Assembly (NCBI RefSeq): GCF_000152785.1
Contig: NZ_CH672414.1
Location: 2,604,521 to 2,668,520 of the forward strand
DNA length: 64,000 bases
Reading direction: 5' to 3'
Origin: Yoonia vestfoldensis SKA53
GTDB taxonomy: Bacteria > Pseudomonadota > Alphaproteobacteria > Rhodobacterales > Rhodobacteraceae
Shown in pieces: positions 31,481-40,813 of this stretch (position 1 is its first letter; each line of letters starts with the position of its first letter). Under the pieces are notes generated by a model. The model did no database searches. It had not been told where the DNA came from and worked only from the letters and a program-made list of their open reading frames with translations. Position numbers and translations under genes: made by a program.

Positions 31481-32238
31481 TACACAGCCCCCGCTTCTTT
31501 GAGTTTCTCGACCAGTTCGTCCACGGATTTGACAATGATCCCGGCCTTGCGCGTGCCGGGTTCGACGGTTTTCACGACGCTCAGGCGCGGCGTGACATCG
31601 ACACCGTAATCGGCAGGGGTTTTCTCATCCAAAGGCTTTTTCTTGGCCTTCATGATATTGGGCAAGGAGGCATAGCGCGGTTCGTTCAGCCGAAGATCGA
31701 CGCTGATGATCGTGGGCATCTTGACCTTGATGGTCTGCAAACCGCCGTCCACTTCACGCGTGACGGTGGCATGGTCGCCGTCGATGCTGACCTCGGATGC
31801 AAAGGTCGCCTGCGACCAGCCCAGCAGCGCCGACAACATTTGCCCCGTGGCGTTCATGTCATTGTCGATGGCCTGCTTGCCGCAGATCACCAGACCGGGG
31901 TTTTCTTCCTTGACGATCGCGGCAAGGATTTTCGCAACGGCGAGGGGTTCGATATCCTGATGCACGTCCTCGCTGGCGACAACCAGAATGGCGCGGTCAG
32001 CGCCCATCGCCAGTGCGGTGCGCAAGGTTTCCTGCGCCTGCTTGACGCCGATGGACACGGCCACGACCTCTTCGACCGTGCCAGCCTCGCGCAGGCGGAT
32101 CGCCTCTTCGACGGCGATTTCGTCGAAAGGGTTCATGGACATTTTGACATTGGCAAGATCGACACCGGAACCATCCGCCTTGACGCGGACCTTCACGTTA
32201 TAGTCGATCACGCGCTTGACAGGTACGAGCACCTTCAT
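31480..32238 (-). CDS. etfB: Electron transfer flavoprotein beta subunit
   Basis: EtfB holds AMP and shapes the FAD site. The 252-residue protein begins [20 protein letters not shown] and carries the ETF-beta signature region with [20 protein letters not shown] and [11 protein letters not shown]. The ATG at 32238 is chosen because GGAG lies 8 bases upstream and all homologues begin at MKVLVPVKR; an upstream ATG at 32265 adds nine unconserved residues. Confidence 0.97.
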   Translation of the reverse strand: MKVLVPVKRVIDYNVKVRVKADGSGVDLANVKMSMNPFDEIAVEEAIRLREAGTVEEVVAVSIGVKQAQETLRTALAMGADRAILVVASEDVHQDIEPLAVAKILAAIVKEENPGLVICGKQAIDNDMNATGQMLSALLGWSQATFASEVSIDGDHATVTREVDGGLQTIKVKMPTIISVDLRLNEPRYASLPNIMKAKKKPLDEKTPADYGVDVTPRLSVVKTVEPGTRKAGIIVKSVDELVEKLKEAGAV

Positions 32239-32365
32239 CTGCGTTTCTCCCATAGAATTCATCATGCGGTCTGTTGCAGTAACTAGCGACTACCACCCGA
32301 TGACAACAGTGCAAAATCGACGCGGCAAGTGTCAGGGACGCCACGTTTCTGGCCCAGGGGTCAGC

Positions 32366-32390
32366 TAAGGTGGGTTGAAACCCACCCTAC
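32366..32390. repeat. Intergenic palindrome between the adenosyltransferase gene and etfB
   Basis: TAAGGTGGGTT and AACCCACCCTA flank a two-base centre. It begins one base beyond the adenosyltransferase stop codon. A member of the same palindrome family as the copies near tuf, rplK, rplL, rpoB, fusA and pckA. Confidence 0.8.
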
Positions 32391-32391
32391 G

Positions 32392-32964
32392 TCAGCGGTT
32401 TGCCCCCGGAATCCACAAAACATCGGCCCGTCCGTCGTCATTGGCGATGCGCGATGCCTGAAAAAACCAGTCTGACAACCGGTTGAGATATTTTGCCGCC
32501 GCTGGATTGACCGCCTCGGCCCCGGCCAGTTCCACCGTCAGCCGTTCGGCGCGCCGCGACACTGTCCGGCACAGATGCAGATGCGCCGCCAGCGCAGACC
32601 CGCCCGGCAACACGAAACTGCGCAGGGGTTCGACCTTGGCGGTCATCGCGTCGATCTGGCTTTCCAGCCGCGCGACCTGTGCATCGCTCATGCGCAGCAC
32701 GGTATAGCCAGCCTCGCCGTCTTTTGCCATGTCGGGGCGGCACAGGTCCGCGCCCAGATCGAACAGATCATTCTGGATCATCGCCAGATACGCGTCCATT
32801 TCGCCCGTGGCGTGCAGGCGTGCCATGCCGACCGTGGCGTTGGTTTCATCGACCGTGCCATAGGCATTCACCCGCAGCGCGTATTTCGCCACGCGGTCAC
32901 CATTGCCCAGTGCCGTTTGCCCAGCATCGCCGGTTTTCGTGTAGATCTTGTTCAGCACCACCAT
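32392..32964 (-). CDS. Cob(I)alamin adenosyltransferase, PduO type
   Basis: The 190-residue enzyme adds the adenosyl group of ATP to cobalamin. The N-terminal KIYTKTGDAGQTALGNGDRV is the ATP-binding motif, YGTVDETNATVG and FVLPGGSALAAHLHLCRTVSRRAER complete the PduO signature. Adenosylcobalamin is needed by ethylmalonyl-CoA and methylmalonyl-CoA mutases, which fits the ETF and acyl-CoA dehydrogenase genes nearby. It follows the small membrane protein gene by four bases. Confidence 0.94.
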   Translation of the reverse strand: MVVLNKIYTKTGDAGQTALGNGDRVAKYALRVNAYGTVDETNATVGMARLHATGEMDAYLAMIQNDLFDLGADLCRPDMAKDGEAGYTVLRMSDAQVARLESQIDAMTAKVEPLRSFVLPGGSALAAHLHLCRTVSRRAERLTVELAGAEAVNPAAAKYLNRLSDWFFQASRIANDDGRADVLWIPGANR

Positions 32965-32968
32965 GTGG

Positions 32969-33175
32969 TCAGCCCCCTTGTCCGCGACGATAAACGAATA
33001 GCACGATCAGGATCACCGCGACGAATTGCGCACCGATCCGCCAGCGCATGATCTTGTTGGCATTCTTGCGATAAAAATCGCCGCCTTTGCCAAAAGACCC
33101 GATGCCGAGCAATAAGATGCCAAGCACCAGCAGCACCGCAACAGCCACAAGCCAGAAAAGAGGGTCGTTTGCCAT
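32969..33175 (-). CDS. Small protein with two membrane helices (HIG1-like)
   Basis: A 68-residue protein with two hydrophobic helices (about 7-27 and 48-63) joined by a polar loop GKGGDFYRKNANKIMRWRIG, the pattern of the twin-transmembrane/HIG1-related proteins that associate with respiratory complexes in alphaproteobacteria. The exact role is unknown. It is four bases upstream of the adenosyltransferase gene and probably in one transcript with it. Confidence 0.85.
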   Translation of the reverse strand: MANDPLFWLVAVAVLLVLGILLLGIGSFGKGGDFYRKNANKIMRWRIGAQFVAVILIVLFVYRRGQGG

Positions 33176-33235
33176 GATGGTCTTCCTTTGGTCGTGTCAG
33201 CGCGACCTAGCGCCGCGCGCACAGATAGCAATCCT

Positions 33236-34063
33236 CTATCCGCGCAGCAGCACCGCATCAAGCAATCGCGTCGGCAGCAGCCGCCGCATCAGCCCCGCCA
33301 GATAGGTGGGCCGCGTGACATAATAGCGCGGTTTCGGCTTGGCCGCTGTCACCGCATGCAACAGTTTCGCGGTCACGGCACTGGCGGGCAGTTCAAATCG
33401 GTCCGGCCCGCTGTCGGTATAAAGCCGCGCCAGCAGTGTCTTGTAGTCATCCGCGCGCGCTGACCCCTGCCAATCGATCCAGCGTTCGAAATGGGGAATG
33501 GCGTTCTTGCGGATGTCTGACGTGATTGGGCCGGGTTCGATCAGGATAACTTTGATACCGGTGCCGGCCATTTCCAGCCGCAGCACATCGGTCAACCCTT
33601 CCAGCGCGAATTTGCTGGCGACATAGGCCCCCCGCCACGGGATGCCGACCAGCCCCAGCACGGACGAACAATTCACGATCCGCCCATGCCCCTGCGCGCG
33701 CATCACGGGGATCACCGCGCGGGTCAACGCGTGCCAGCCAAAGAAATTCGTCTCGAAGACTGCGCGCAATCCGTCAACCGGCAGATCCTCGACAGCGCCC
33801 GGCAGCGCATGGGCGCCGTTGTTGTACAGCGCATCCAGCGTGCCGCCCGTTGCGGCCAGCACCTCGGCCAGACCTGTGGCGATGCTGGCCTCATCGGTGT
33901 AATCAATGCGCGGGCTTTCAAACCCCAACCCCGCCAGACGCGCGCAATCCTCGGCCTTGCGACAAGAGGCGAACACGCGCCAGCCCGCGGCCCGCATGCC
34001 CTGCGCCGCGTCGAAGCCGATGCCCGACGAGGCACCCGTGATCAGGATGGATTTCTGCACCAT
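33236..34063 (-). CDS. Short-chain dehydrogenase/reductase (SDR)
   Basis: A 275-residue classical SDR. The NAD(P) loop is [15 protein letters not shown], the central strand DALYNNGAH replaces the usual NNAG, and the active site has the Ser in [12 protein letters not shown] and YVASK. The [12 protein letters not shown] segment follows as in retinol/steroid-type SDRs. The ATG at 34063 begins just before the first strand; a 37-residue upstream extension overlaps the parC promoter region and is rejected. Substrate unknown. Confidence 0.88.
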   Translation of the reverse strand: MVQKSILITGASSGIGFDAAQGMRAAGWRVFASCRKAEDCARLAGLGFESPRIDYTDEASIATGLAEVLAATGGTLDALYNNGAHALPGAVEDLPVDGLRAVFETNFFGWHALTRAVIPVMRAQGHGRIVNCSSVLGLVGIPWRGAYVASKFALEGLTDVLRLEMAGTGIKVILIEPGPITSDIRKNAIPHFERWIDWQGSARADDYKTLLARLYTDSGPDRFELPASAVTAKLLHAVTAAKPKPRYYVTRPTYLAGLMRRLLPTRLLDAVLLRG

Positions 34064-34160
34064 GGCGCAGCTTTCGCAAAACCCCGCGCAAAGGGCAAGC
34101 AGCGCCGCATCTCCAATTCCCCGCTTTACGGGTGAATCCTTGATCGCTACACGACAGAAC

Positions 34161-36464
34161 ATGAGTGATGACAACGAGACAGCCCCCGGCCCAAATGACG
34201 TAACCGAATCGCTGCGCAGTGCGATCGGCGACCGCTATCTGACCTATGCCTTGTCCACGATCATGCACCGTGCGCTGCCCGATGCGCGCGACGGGTTGAA
34301 GCCGGTCCACCGCCGTATCCTTTATGCGATGTCGCGGCTGCGGCTGTCGCCGACGGGGGGCTTTCTGAAATCCGCCAAGATCAGCGGCGACACGATGGGT
34401 GATTTCCATCCCCACGGCGATGCCGCGATCTATGATGCGATGGCGCGCCTCGCGCAGGATTTCAACGTCCGCTATCCGCTGGTGGACGGGCAGGGGAACT
34501 TTGGCAATATCGACGGTGATAACCCCGCCGCCTCTCGTTACACCGAGGCGCGCATGACCGCCGCCGCCGAGGCGCTGCTGGAAGGTTTGTCCGAGGATGC
34601 CGTCGATTTCCGGGATAATTACGATGGCCGCCTGACCGAACCATCGGTCCTGCCTGCCAGTTTCCCCAACCTGTTGGCCAACGGGTCCAGCGGCATTGCC
34701 GTGGGTATGGCCACGAATATCCCGCCGCATAACCTGCATGAATTGATCGACGCCTGCCTGCATCTGATCAAATCGCCGGGTGCCGCCGATGACAGCCTGC
34801 TGACCCATATCCTTGGCCCCGATTTTCCCACGGGCGGTGTGATCGTCGAGCCACCCGAGAATATGGCCGAAGCGTATCGCACTGGCCGCGGGTCGTTCCG
34901 CCTGCGCGCGAAATGGGAGGTCGAGGATCTGGGCCGTGGCCAATGGCAGATCGTCGTGACCGAGATCCCCTATCAGGTACAGAAATCGAAACTGATCGAA
35001 AAACTGGCCGAGGTGATCCAGACCAAAAAGGTGCCGTTGCTGGCTGACGTGCGCGACGAAAGCGCCGAGGATGTGCGCGTGGTGCTGGAACCGCGCGCGC
35101 GGTCGGTCGACCCTGAAATGCTGATGGGCATGCTGTTTCGCAATTCGGACCTCGAAATCCGGTTCAGCCTGAACATGAACGTGCTGATCGACGGGCTGAC
35201 CCCCAAGGTCTGTTCCCTCAAAGAAGTGCTGCGCGCTTTCCTTGACCACCGCCGCGATGTGCTGGTGCGGCGTTCGCGCCACCGGTTGGGCAAGATCGAC
35301 CACCGTCTGGAAGTGTTGGAAGGTTTCATCATCGCCTTCCTGCATCTGGACCGGGTGATCGACATCATTCGTTACGATGATGACCCCAAATCCGCCCTGA
35401 TGGCCGAGGATTGGGCGCATCCGCACATCCGCGCGACATCCGAAAAGGATTATGTCGGGCCAAAAGCCACCGACCCAGAAATCGCCCTGACCGAAGTGCA
35501 GGCCGAGGCGATCCTGAACATGCGCCTGCGGTCGTTGCGGCGGCTCGAAGAACTCGAACTGATCGCCGAACGTGATGCTTTGAGGGCGGAACGGCAGGGG
35601 ATCATGGCGCTCTTGGCTGACGAGGCGCTGCAATGGGCGCGTATCGCGGATGAATTGCGCGAAACCCGCAAGCAATTTGGCCGCACCAGCCCCGGCGGCG
35701 CGCGGCGCACGCAATTCGCGCTGGCCGCCGATGTCGCCTATGTCCCGATCGAGGCGATGATCGACCGCGAACCGATCACAGTTGTCTGTTCGCAGATGGG
35801 TTGGGTGCGTGCGATGACCGGCCATATCGACCTGACGCGCGACTTGAAATTCAAGGATGGCGATGCCGCCCGTTTCACCTTTCACGCCGAAACCACCGAT
35901 AAATTGCTTGTCTTTGGTGCCAACGGGCGGTTTTACACGGTGTCGGCGGCCAATCTGCCCGGCGGGCGCGGCATGGGTGAACCGCTGCGCCTGATGATCG
36001 ACCTGCCGAACGAGGCGGAAATCATCGACATCTTGATCCATAAACCGGGTGAGAAACTGTTGGTCGCATCAACCGACGGCAACGGCTTTGTCGTGCCCGA
36101 GGTTGAGGTGGTGGCCCAGACGCGCGCCGGCAAACAGGTTCTGAACCTTGGTGCCAGCACCGCACGGCTGTGCAAGCGGATCGCCGGCGATCACGTTGCC
36201 GTGGTGGGCGAAAACCGCAAAGTGCTGGTCTTCGGTATCGACGAGCTGCCCGAAATGACCCGTGGCAAAGGCGTGCGCCTGCAAAAATACAAGGACGGCG
36301 GGCTGTCGGATGCGACGACATTTACCTTGGCAGACGGGCTGACATGGCTGGACCCTGCGGGGCGGACGCGGACGCAATCGGAGCTTGATGAATGGATCGG
36401 CAAACGCGCCACTGCGGGGCGTATGGCACCACGCGGTTTTCCGCGTGACAACCGCTTTACCTGA
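34161..36464 (+). CDS. parC: DNA topoisomerase IV subunit A
   Basis: ParC cuts and rejoins DNA in the decatenating topoisomerase IV. The 767-residue protein has [13 protein letters not shown] and [20 protein letters not shown] (quinolone-resistance region, with Thr and Asp at the usual drug-contact sites), and the catalytic Tyr in [11 protein letters not shown]. The short C-terminal domain distinguishes it from GyrA. The ATG at 34161 is used; an 85-residue upstream extension is antisense to the SDR gene. parE is not in the window. Confidence 0.95.
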   Translation: MSDDNETAPGPNDVTESLRSAIGDRYLTYALSTIMHRALPDARDGLKPVHRRILYAMSRLRLSPTGGFLKSAKISGDTMGDFHPHGDAAIYDAMARLAQDFNVRYPLVDGQGNFGNIDGDNPAASRYTEARMTAAAEALLEGLSEDAVDFRDNYDGRLTEPSVLPASFPNLLANGSSGIAVGMATNIPPHNLHELIDACLHLIKSPGAADDSLLTHILGPDFPTGGVIVEPPENMAEAYRTGRGSFRLRAKWEVEDLGRGQWQIVVTEIPYQVQKSKLIEKLAEVIQTKKVPLLADVRDESAEDVRVVLEPRARSVDPEMLMGMLFRNSDLEIRFSLNMNVLIDGLTPKVCSLKEVLRAFLDHRRDVLVRRSRHRLGKIDHRLEVLEGFIIAFLHLDRVIDIIRYDDDPKSALMAEDWAHPHIRATSEKDYVGPKATDPEIALTEVQAEAILNMRLRSLRRLEELELIAERDALRAERQGIMALLADEALQWARIADELRETRKQFGRTSPGGARRTQFALAADVAYVPIEAMIDREPITVVCSQMGWVRAMTGHIDLTRDLKFKDGDAARFTFHAETTDKLLVFGANGRFYTVSAANLPGGRGMGEPLRLMIDLPNEAEIIDILIHKPGEKLLVASTDGNGFVVPEVEVVAQTRAGKQVLNLGASTARLCKRIAGDHVAVVGENRKVLVFGIDELPEMTRGKGVRLQKYKDGGLSDATTFTLADGLTWLDPAGRTRTQSELDEWIGKRATAGRMAPRGFPRDNRFT

Positions 36465-36547
36465 TTTTTTCCGCCGTTTGTCACATCGCTGAGAAGAAAC
36501 GCCGCTACTCCCCTGGTTGAAATCAACGCCAGCAAGGAGTGCGCGCC

Positions 36548-38437
36548 ATGAAAGATATCGACACAAAGACCCTGTCTTGGGATGAATGGGATGAACTGCA
36601 GCGTCCCGCACTTGCCACAACCGATTTTGATGCCGTCGTTGACACCGCCTTGTCGCGGCGCGGCTTTCTGGGGGGCGTATTGGCCTTTGGGTCTGGCGCG
36701 GCAGTGATGGGCACGGGCTTGCTGTCGGGTACCTCGGCACAGGCGCAGGCGACCAGCCGTTTCGGTTTCAACGCCATCCCGATTGCAACGGATTTCACCG
36801 TGCATGTGCCTGAAGGCTATACTTGGCAGCCGGTCGCCAAATGGGGCCAGCCGCTGTTTTCAGATGCCGCCCCGCTGAGCCAGGAAACCGGGGTCGATCT
36901 GGCCAGTTCCGATCGCGTGTTCGGTGAAAATACCGACGGAATGGAATTGTTCAGCATCGGTGGCCGCCAGGTTGTCGCGGTGAACCATGAATATGTGAAC
37001 CCTGACATCAACCTGCCCCATACCGGCGGTGAAACCACCAGCGCGGACGATGCGCGCATCTTGCAGAATATGCAGGGCGTGACAGTGATGGAAGTCGCCG
37101 AAGGCGCGAACGGTTGGGACATTGTCGTCGATAGCCCGTTCAACCGCCGCATCACCCAGAACACACCCATGACGTTCTCTGGTCCTGCGGCGGGTCATCC
37201 GCTGTTGCAGACGGCGGCAGACCCCGATGGCATGATCGTGCTGGGCACGTTCAACAATTGTGGATCGGGCAAAACCCCGTGGGGGACCTACCTGACCTGC
37301 GAGGAAAACTTTAACGGCTATTTCGGCTCCACCGATGCTGCCTTTGCGCGGCCTGATGATTACGTCCGATACGGGATCGGGCTGGAAAGCCGGTACGGCT
37401 ATGAAAAGTTTGATGCCCGTTTCGATGTCAGCCAGAACGTCAACGAACCCCGCCGTCAGGGCTATGTGGTCGAGATCGACCCATCTGACGCGACATCGAC
37501 ACCCGTGAAACACACCGCGTTGGGCCGTTTCAAGCACGAGAATGCCGCCGTTGTCGTCGCGCGCGACGGGCGCGTCGTTGTCTATCTGGGCGACGATGAG
37601 CGTGGTGAATTTCTGTACAAGTTCGTTTCAGCCGGTGTTTACACGCCCGGCGGTGAGACAAGCAGCCTGCTGTCGGATGGCCAGCTTTATGTTGCCCGTT
37701 TCGCCACTGACATGACTGGTGAATGGGTGGCGCTGACCCCAGAGGCAACAGGCATGGATGCTGCCGAAATCGCCGTTTACACGCGCGTCGCCGCGTCCCG
37801 CGTCGGCGCCACCACGATGGACCGCCCCGAATGGGTCGCCGTCAACCCCGTCGCAATCGAGGGGTATTGCGCCTTGACGAACAATTCGCGCCGCGGCGCG
37901 GATGCGACCAATGCCGGTGGCGATGCGATGCAGGCCGTCGAAAATTCGCCTAATCCGCGCGAAGCCAACCGGTATGGCCAGATCCTGCGCTGGTTCCCCG
38001 ATGCAGAGGATCACGCCGCCACGACCTTTCACTGGGATCTTTATGTCATGGCGGGCAATCCCACCGTGCATCAAGACGCAAATGCCGGGTCGGCGAACAT
38101 CAACGAAGGCAACTTGTTCAACTCGCCCGATGGCATGATGTTTGACAGTTCTGGTCTGTTGTGGATCCAAACCGACGGTGATGACAGCAACGAAGAAGGT
38201 TTTGCCGGCATGGGCAACAACCAGATGCTGGCAGGTGATCCGGTCACGGGTGAAATCGCGCGCTTCCTGACTGGCCCGAATGGGTCCGAGGTGACAGGTC
38301 TGACATGGTCTGCGGACCGTCGCACCATGTTCGTCGGTATTCAGCACCCCGCTGCGCCGTTCCCGGACGGTGACGGCAAGCTGGCGCGTTCGACCGTCAT
38401 CGCTGTGAAAAAGGCCGATGGTGCCGTGATCGGCTGA
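36548..38437 (+). CDS. PhoX/DUF839 family protein, Tat-exported
   Basis: A 629-residue protein with a twin-arginine signal (SRRGFLGGVLA from residue 36, cleavage probably near residue 65) after an unusually long n-region. The mature part shows the PhoX/DUF839 beta-propeller pattern: VAVNHEYVNPD, PWGTYLTCEENFNGYF, GRFKHENAAVVVARDGRVVVY. PhoX enzymes are calcium/iron alkaline phosphatases of marine bacteria; whether this member is a phosphatase needs assay. The ATG at 36548 follows AAGGAG by 8 bases, better than an in-frame GTG at 36539. Confidence 0.85.
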   Translation: MKDIDTKTLSWDEWDELQRPALATTDFDAVVDTALSRRGFLGGVLAFGSGAAVMGTGLLSGTSAQAQATSRFGFNAIPIATDFTVHVPEGYTWQPVAKWGQPLFSDAAPLSQETGVDLASSDRVFGENTDGMELFSIGGRQVVAVNHEYVNPDINLPHTGGETTSADDARILQNMQGVTVMEVAEGANGWDIVVDSPFNRRITQNTPMTFSGPAAGHPLLQTAADPDGMIVLGTFNNCGSGKTPWGTYLTCEENFNGYFGSTDAAFARPDDYVRYGIGLESRYGYEKFDARFDVSQNVNEPRRQGYVVEIDPSDATSTPVKHTALGRFKHENAAVVVARDGRVVVYLGDDERGEFLYKFVSAGVYTPGGETSSLLSDGQLYVARFATDMTGEWVALTPEATGMDAAEIAVYTRVAASRVGATTMDRPEWVAVNPVAIEGYCALTNNSRRGADATNAGGDAMQAVENSPNPREANRYGQILRWFPDAEDHAATTFHWDLYVMAGNPTVHQDANAGSANINEGNLFNSPDGMMFDSSGLLWIQTDGDDSNEEGFAGMGNNQMLAGDPVTGEIARFLTGPNGSEVTGLTWSADRRTMFVGIQHPAAPFPDGDGKLARSTVIAVKKADGAVIG

Positions 38438-38443
38438 TCTGGC

Positions 38444-38475
38444 GTAAGCGGGCGGGTCTGTACCCGCCCGCCTTT
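38444..38475 (+). terminator. Terminator-like hairpin after the PhoX-family gene
   Basis: GCGGGCGGGT and ACCCGCCCGC form a perfect 10-base stem with a four-base loop, followed by CCTTTG. It lies about 10 bases after the stop. The TAAG-start and GGG/CCC core also recall the intergenic palindrome family, so it may be a GC-rich variant of that repeat. Confidence 0.65.
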
Positions 38476-38538
38476 GCCCTGCGGCTTTGCAGGGTTCGCA
38501 ACAAAACCGCGAAAAGCCCAGCAGTGTCCGCATTGCGC

Positions 38539-38567
38539 TTGATTTCCCATCCGTTTCCCAATACATC
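38539..38567 (+). promoter_or_regulatory. Candidate promoter of tuf copy 1
   Basis: TTGATT (38539-38544), a 17-base spacer and TACATC (38562-38567). It would start transcription about 50 bases before the tuf ATG. It gives this copy a promoter independent of the str operon. Confidence 0.5.
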
Positions 38568-38622
38568 GCCCGCGATGCTGAAACGGGTCACCTCGGCCCC
38601 TCTGAAATTAAGGTCCTGAAGA

Positions 38623-39798
38623 ATGGCAAAGGCAAAGTTCGAACGCACCAAACCGCACGTGAACATCGGCACGATCGGTCACGTTGACCACGGCAAGACG
38701 ACGCTGACGGCGGCGATCACCAAGTATTTCGGCGATTTCAAGGCCTACGACCAGATCGACGGCGCGCCCGAAGAAAAGGCCCGCGGGATCACGATTTCGA
38801 CCGCGCACGTGGAATACGAATCCGAAGCGCGCCATTATGCGCACGTCGATTGCCCCGGCCACGCCGACTATGTGAAGAACATGATCACCGGTGCCGCCCA
38901 GATGGACGGCGCGATCCTTGTTGTGAACGCTGCTGACGGCCCGATGCCGCAGACCCGCGAGCACATCCTGCTGGGCCGTCAGGTCGGCATTCCATACATG
39001 GTCGTGTACATGAACAAGGTCGACCAGGTGGATGACGCCGAACTGCTGGAACTGGTCGAGATGGAAATCCGCGAGCTTCTGTCCAAATACGACTATCCCG
39101 GCGATGATATCCCCGTCATCCCCGGCTCTGCGCTGCATGCGATGAACGGCACCCAGCCTGAAATCGGTGAAAGCTCGATCCGTGCGCTGATCGCGGCTGT
39201 CGACGAATACATCCCGACACCGGCACGCGCGGTCGACCTGCCGTTCCTGATGCCGATCGAAGACGTGTTCTCGATCTCTGGCCGTGGCACGGTTGTGACC
39301 GGTCGTGTGGAACGCGGTGTGGTGAACGTGGGCGACGAGATTGAAATCGTCGGTATCCGCGACACCAAGAAGACCATCTGTACCGGTGTGGAAATGTTCC
39401 GCAAACTGCTGGACAGCGGCCAGGCTGGCGACAACATCGGTGCGCTGCTGCGCGGTGTTGACCGTGAAGGTGTTGAGCGTGGGCAGATTCTGTGCAAGCC
39501 CGGTTCGGTCAAGCCGCACACCAAGTTTGAAGCCGAAGCCTATATTCTGACCAAGGAAGAGGGCGGTCGTCACACACCGTTCTTTGCGAACTACCGCCCA
39601 CAATTCTACTTCCGCACGACGGATGTGACCGGGACTGTTGTTCTGCCAGAAGGCACCGAGATGGTGATGCCCGGCGACAACCTGAAGTTCGAAGTTGAAC
39701 TGATCGCGCCGATCGCGATGGAAGAAGGCCTGCGTTTCGCGATCCGCGAAGGCGGCCGGACTGTCGGCGCCGGCGTTGTGTCGAAGATCCTGCTGTAA
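38623..39798 (+). CDS. tuf: Elongation factor Tu, copy 1
   Basis: EF-Tu delivers aminoacyl-tRNA to the ribosome as a GTP complex. The 391-residue protein has G1 GHVDHGKT (19-26), the switch II region CPGHADYV and G4 NKVD, then domains 2 and 3. Protein sequence is identical to the copy at 60234-61409, and so, as far as I can compare, is the DNA. Here the gene stands alone after a PhoX-family gene, with AAGG as a modest ribosome site and its own terminator. Confidence 0.98.
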   Translation: MAKAKFERTKPHVNIGTIGHVDHGKTTLTAAITKYFGDFKAYDQIDGAPEEKARGITISTAHVEYESEARHYAHVDCPGHADYVKNMITGAAQMDGAILVVNAADGPMPQTREHILLGRQVGIPYMVVYMNKVDQVDDAELLELVEMEIRELLSKYDYPGDDIPVIPGSALHAMNGTQPEIGESSIRALIAAVDEYIPTPARAVDLPFLMPIEDVFSISGRGTVVTGRVERGVVNVGDEIEIVGIRDTKKTICTGVEMFRKLLDSGQAGDNIGALLRGVDREGVERGQILCKPGSVKPHTKFEAEAYILTKEEGGRHTPFFANYRPQFYFRTTDVTGTVVLPEGTEMVMPGDNLKFEVELIAPIAMEEGLRFAIREGGRTVGAGVVSKILL

Positions 39799-39813
39799 AA
39801 AGCACAGGCAAAG

Positions 39814-39838
39814 TAAGGTGGGTCTTGACCCACCCTAC
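39814..39838. repeat. Intergenic palindrome after tuf copy 1
   Basis: TAAGGTGGGTC and GACCCACCCTA around a TT centre, between the tuf stop and its terminator; part of the duplicated tuf segment. Confidence 0.8.
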
Positions 39839-39845
39839 GCCAAAC

Positions 39846-39874
39846 AAAGGCCGCCCCGAAAAGGGCGGCCTTTT
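39846..39874. terminator. Bidirectional Rho-independent terminator between tuf copy 1 and the acyltransferase gene
   Basis: AAAGGCCGCCC and GGGCGGCCTTTT pair around a short GAAAA loop, with T-runs on both sides. It can end tuf on the plus strand and the acyltransferase gene on the minus strand. Confidence 0.9.
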
Positions 39875-39898
39875 GCGTTTCACCGCAGCTTGTGGCCT

Positions 39899-40576
39899 CT
39901 AGCGGCTGATCAGCCTGTCGGCCCGCGCCGTTGTCGCGTCCATGAAGCGGCGCATCTGCTCGCGCAGATTGCTGCGCGTGGCGTCGTCCGGCTTGCGCGG
40001 GACTGTACCCTCGAACCGCGCAAACACCATAGCGCCATGCCCAAACAGGCGCGGCACCAGCATCCGGTCCCATGTGTTCAACCGCAGCCCGCGCGTTGTG
40101 GCGAAAGCATAACAGAATACCGGCACGCCGGTGATACGCGCCCATTCAAGCGGCGCATCCTTGACCTGATAGGCGGGACCGAGCGGCCCGTCAGCGGTCA
40201 TCCCGATACTGATGCCCTCGCGGACCCGTTTCAGCACGATCCGCGACGCGGCAAGGTTGGTGGTCTGGCGCGACATCTGAATGGATCGCAGGCCGACACG
40301 GCGTTGCAAGGCACCCGACACGCGGCCGATGGGCGAGGAATCGTAAAGGCTGGTCAGCGGGCCATCGGCGACCGGCCAATGCAACGCCGCCATTACCGAC
40401 CGGCCATGCCACATGACAAGCAGAACAGGGCCCTGCGCCAGTGCGGCGCGCAGGTCATCCAGCCCTTCGACCTGCCAACGGGTCGTGCGGTTGCACAGCG
40501 CCAGATAGCTGCCGGCCAAACTGGCCAGTAGCGAGGCTAGTCTTTGCGATTGTTCGATCCGTCTGCGCAGGGACAA
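39899..40576 (-). CDS. DUF374 lysophospholipid acyltransferase-like protein
   Basis: A 225-residue protein of the DUF374 family, related to LPLAT/LpxL acyltransferases. PVLLVMWHGRSVMAAL contains the His of the HxxxxD-like motif, SIGMTADGPLGPAYQVKDA is the second conserved block, and VPVFCYAFATTRGLRLNTWD the third. It probably transfers an acyl chain to a lipid or lipid A precursor at the inner membrane. Its stop codon directly abuts the end of the tuf duplication. Confidence 0.85.
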   Translation of the reverse strand: MSLRRRIEQSQRLASLLASLAGSYLALCNRTTRWQVEGLDDLRAALAQGPVLLVMWHGRSVMAALHWPVADGPLTSLYDSSPIGRVSGALQRRVGLRSIQMSRQTTNLAASRIVLKRVREGISIGMTADGPLGPAYQVKDAPLEWARITGVPVFCYAFATTRGLRLNTWDRMLVPRLFGHGAMVFARFEGTVPRKPDDATRSNLREQMRRFMDATTARADRLISR

Positions 40577-40653
40577 GGGTGGCCTTTCGGGCTTGGTTCG
40601 TCTTGTGTTTCGACATTTCTGACGCCGAAGACAAGTCTGCGCTACCTTGGGTC

Positions 40654-40681
40654 TTGATCCTGCCCTGATTTGCGACTAATC
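40654..40681 (+). promoter_or_regulatory. Candidate promoter of tRNA-Trp
   Basis: TTGATC at 40654, a 16-base spacer and CTAATC at 40676, leaving about 8 bases between the predicted start and the tRNA 5' end. Boxes are imperfect. Confidence 0.35.
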
Positions 40682-40695
40682 CGACATTCGGCCAT

Positions 40696-40771
40696 AGGGG
40701 TATAGCTCAGTTGGTAGAGCGACGGTCTCCAAAACCGTAGGTCTGGAGTTCGAGTCTCCATGCCCCTGCCA
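40696..40771 (+). tRNA. tRNA-Trp (CCA anticodon)
   Basis: A 76-base cloverleaf: acceptor AGGGGTA pairs with TGCCCCT, the D-arm is AGCTCAGTTGGTAGAGC, the anticodon stem ACGGT/ACCGT carries CCA at 40729-40731, and the T-arm contains GTTCGAGTC. Discriminator G at 40768 and an encoded 3' CCA. The tRNA-Trp to secE-nusG-rplK order is common in bacteria; here one gene intervenes. Confidence 0.97.
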
Positions 40772-40813
40772 GGCCCGGATCGGAACGGCAAGTGCCGAAG
40801 GATCATCACCGAC

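Larger units (their letters stand above)
38623..39898 (+). repeat. Long direct repeat (tuf plus 100 bases downstream), left copy
   Basis: Matches 60234-61509. I see one difference, A at 39832 against G at 61443. Identity begins at the ATG of tuf (upstream bases differ) and ends at 39898, just before the acyltransferase stop codon. The shared tail holds a palindrome, a terminator and 19 bases that in the right copy encode the end of the YoaK-family gene. Confidence 0.9.

Noticed and set aside
33918..36041. 707-codon open frame antisense to parC
   Set aside because: Opposite a complete parC with intact active-site motifs.
38608..39603. 331-codon open frame antisense to tuf, repeated at 60219-61214
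   Set aside because: A shadow of EF-Tu codon usage; its near-identity in both copies only reflects the tuf duplication.
40760..40813. Longer start for the sulfotransferase-like gene
   Set aside because: It would begin inside the acceptor stem of tRNA-Trp; the ATG at 40814 is the first that leads directly into the conserved strand.
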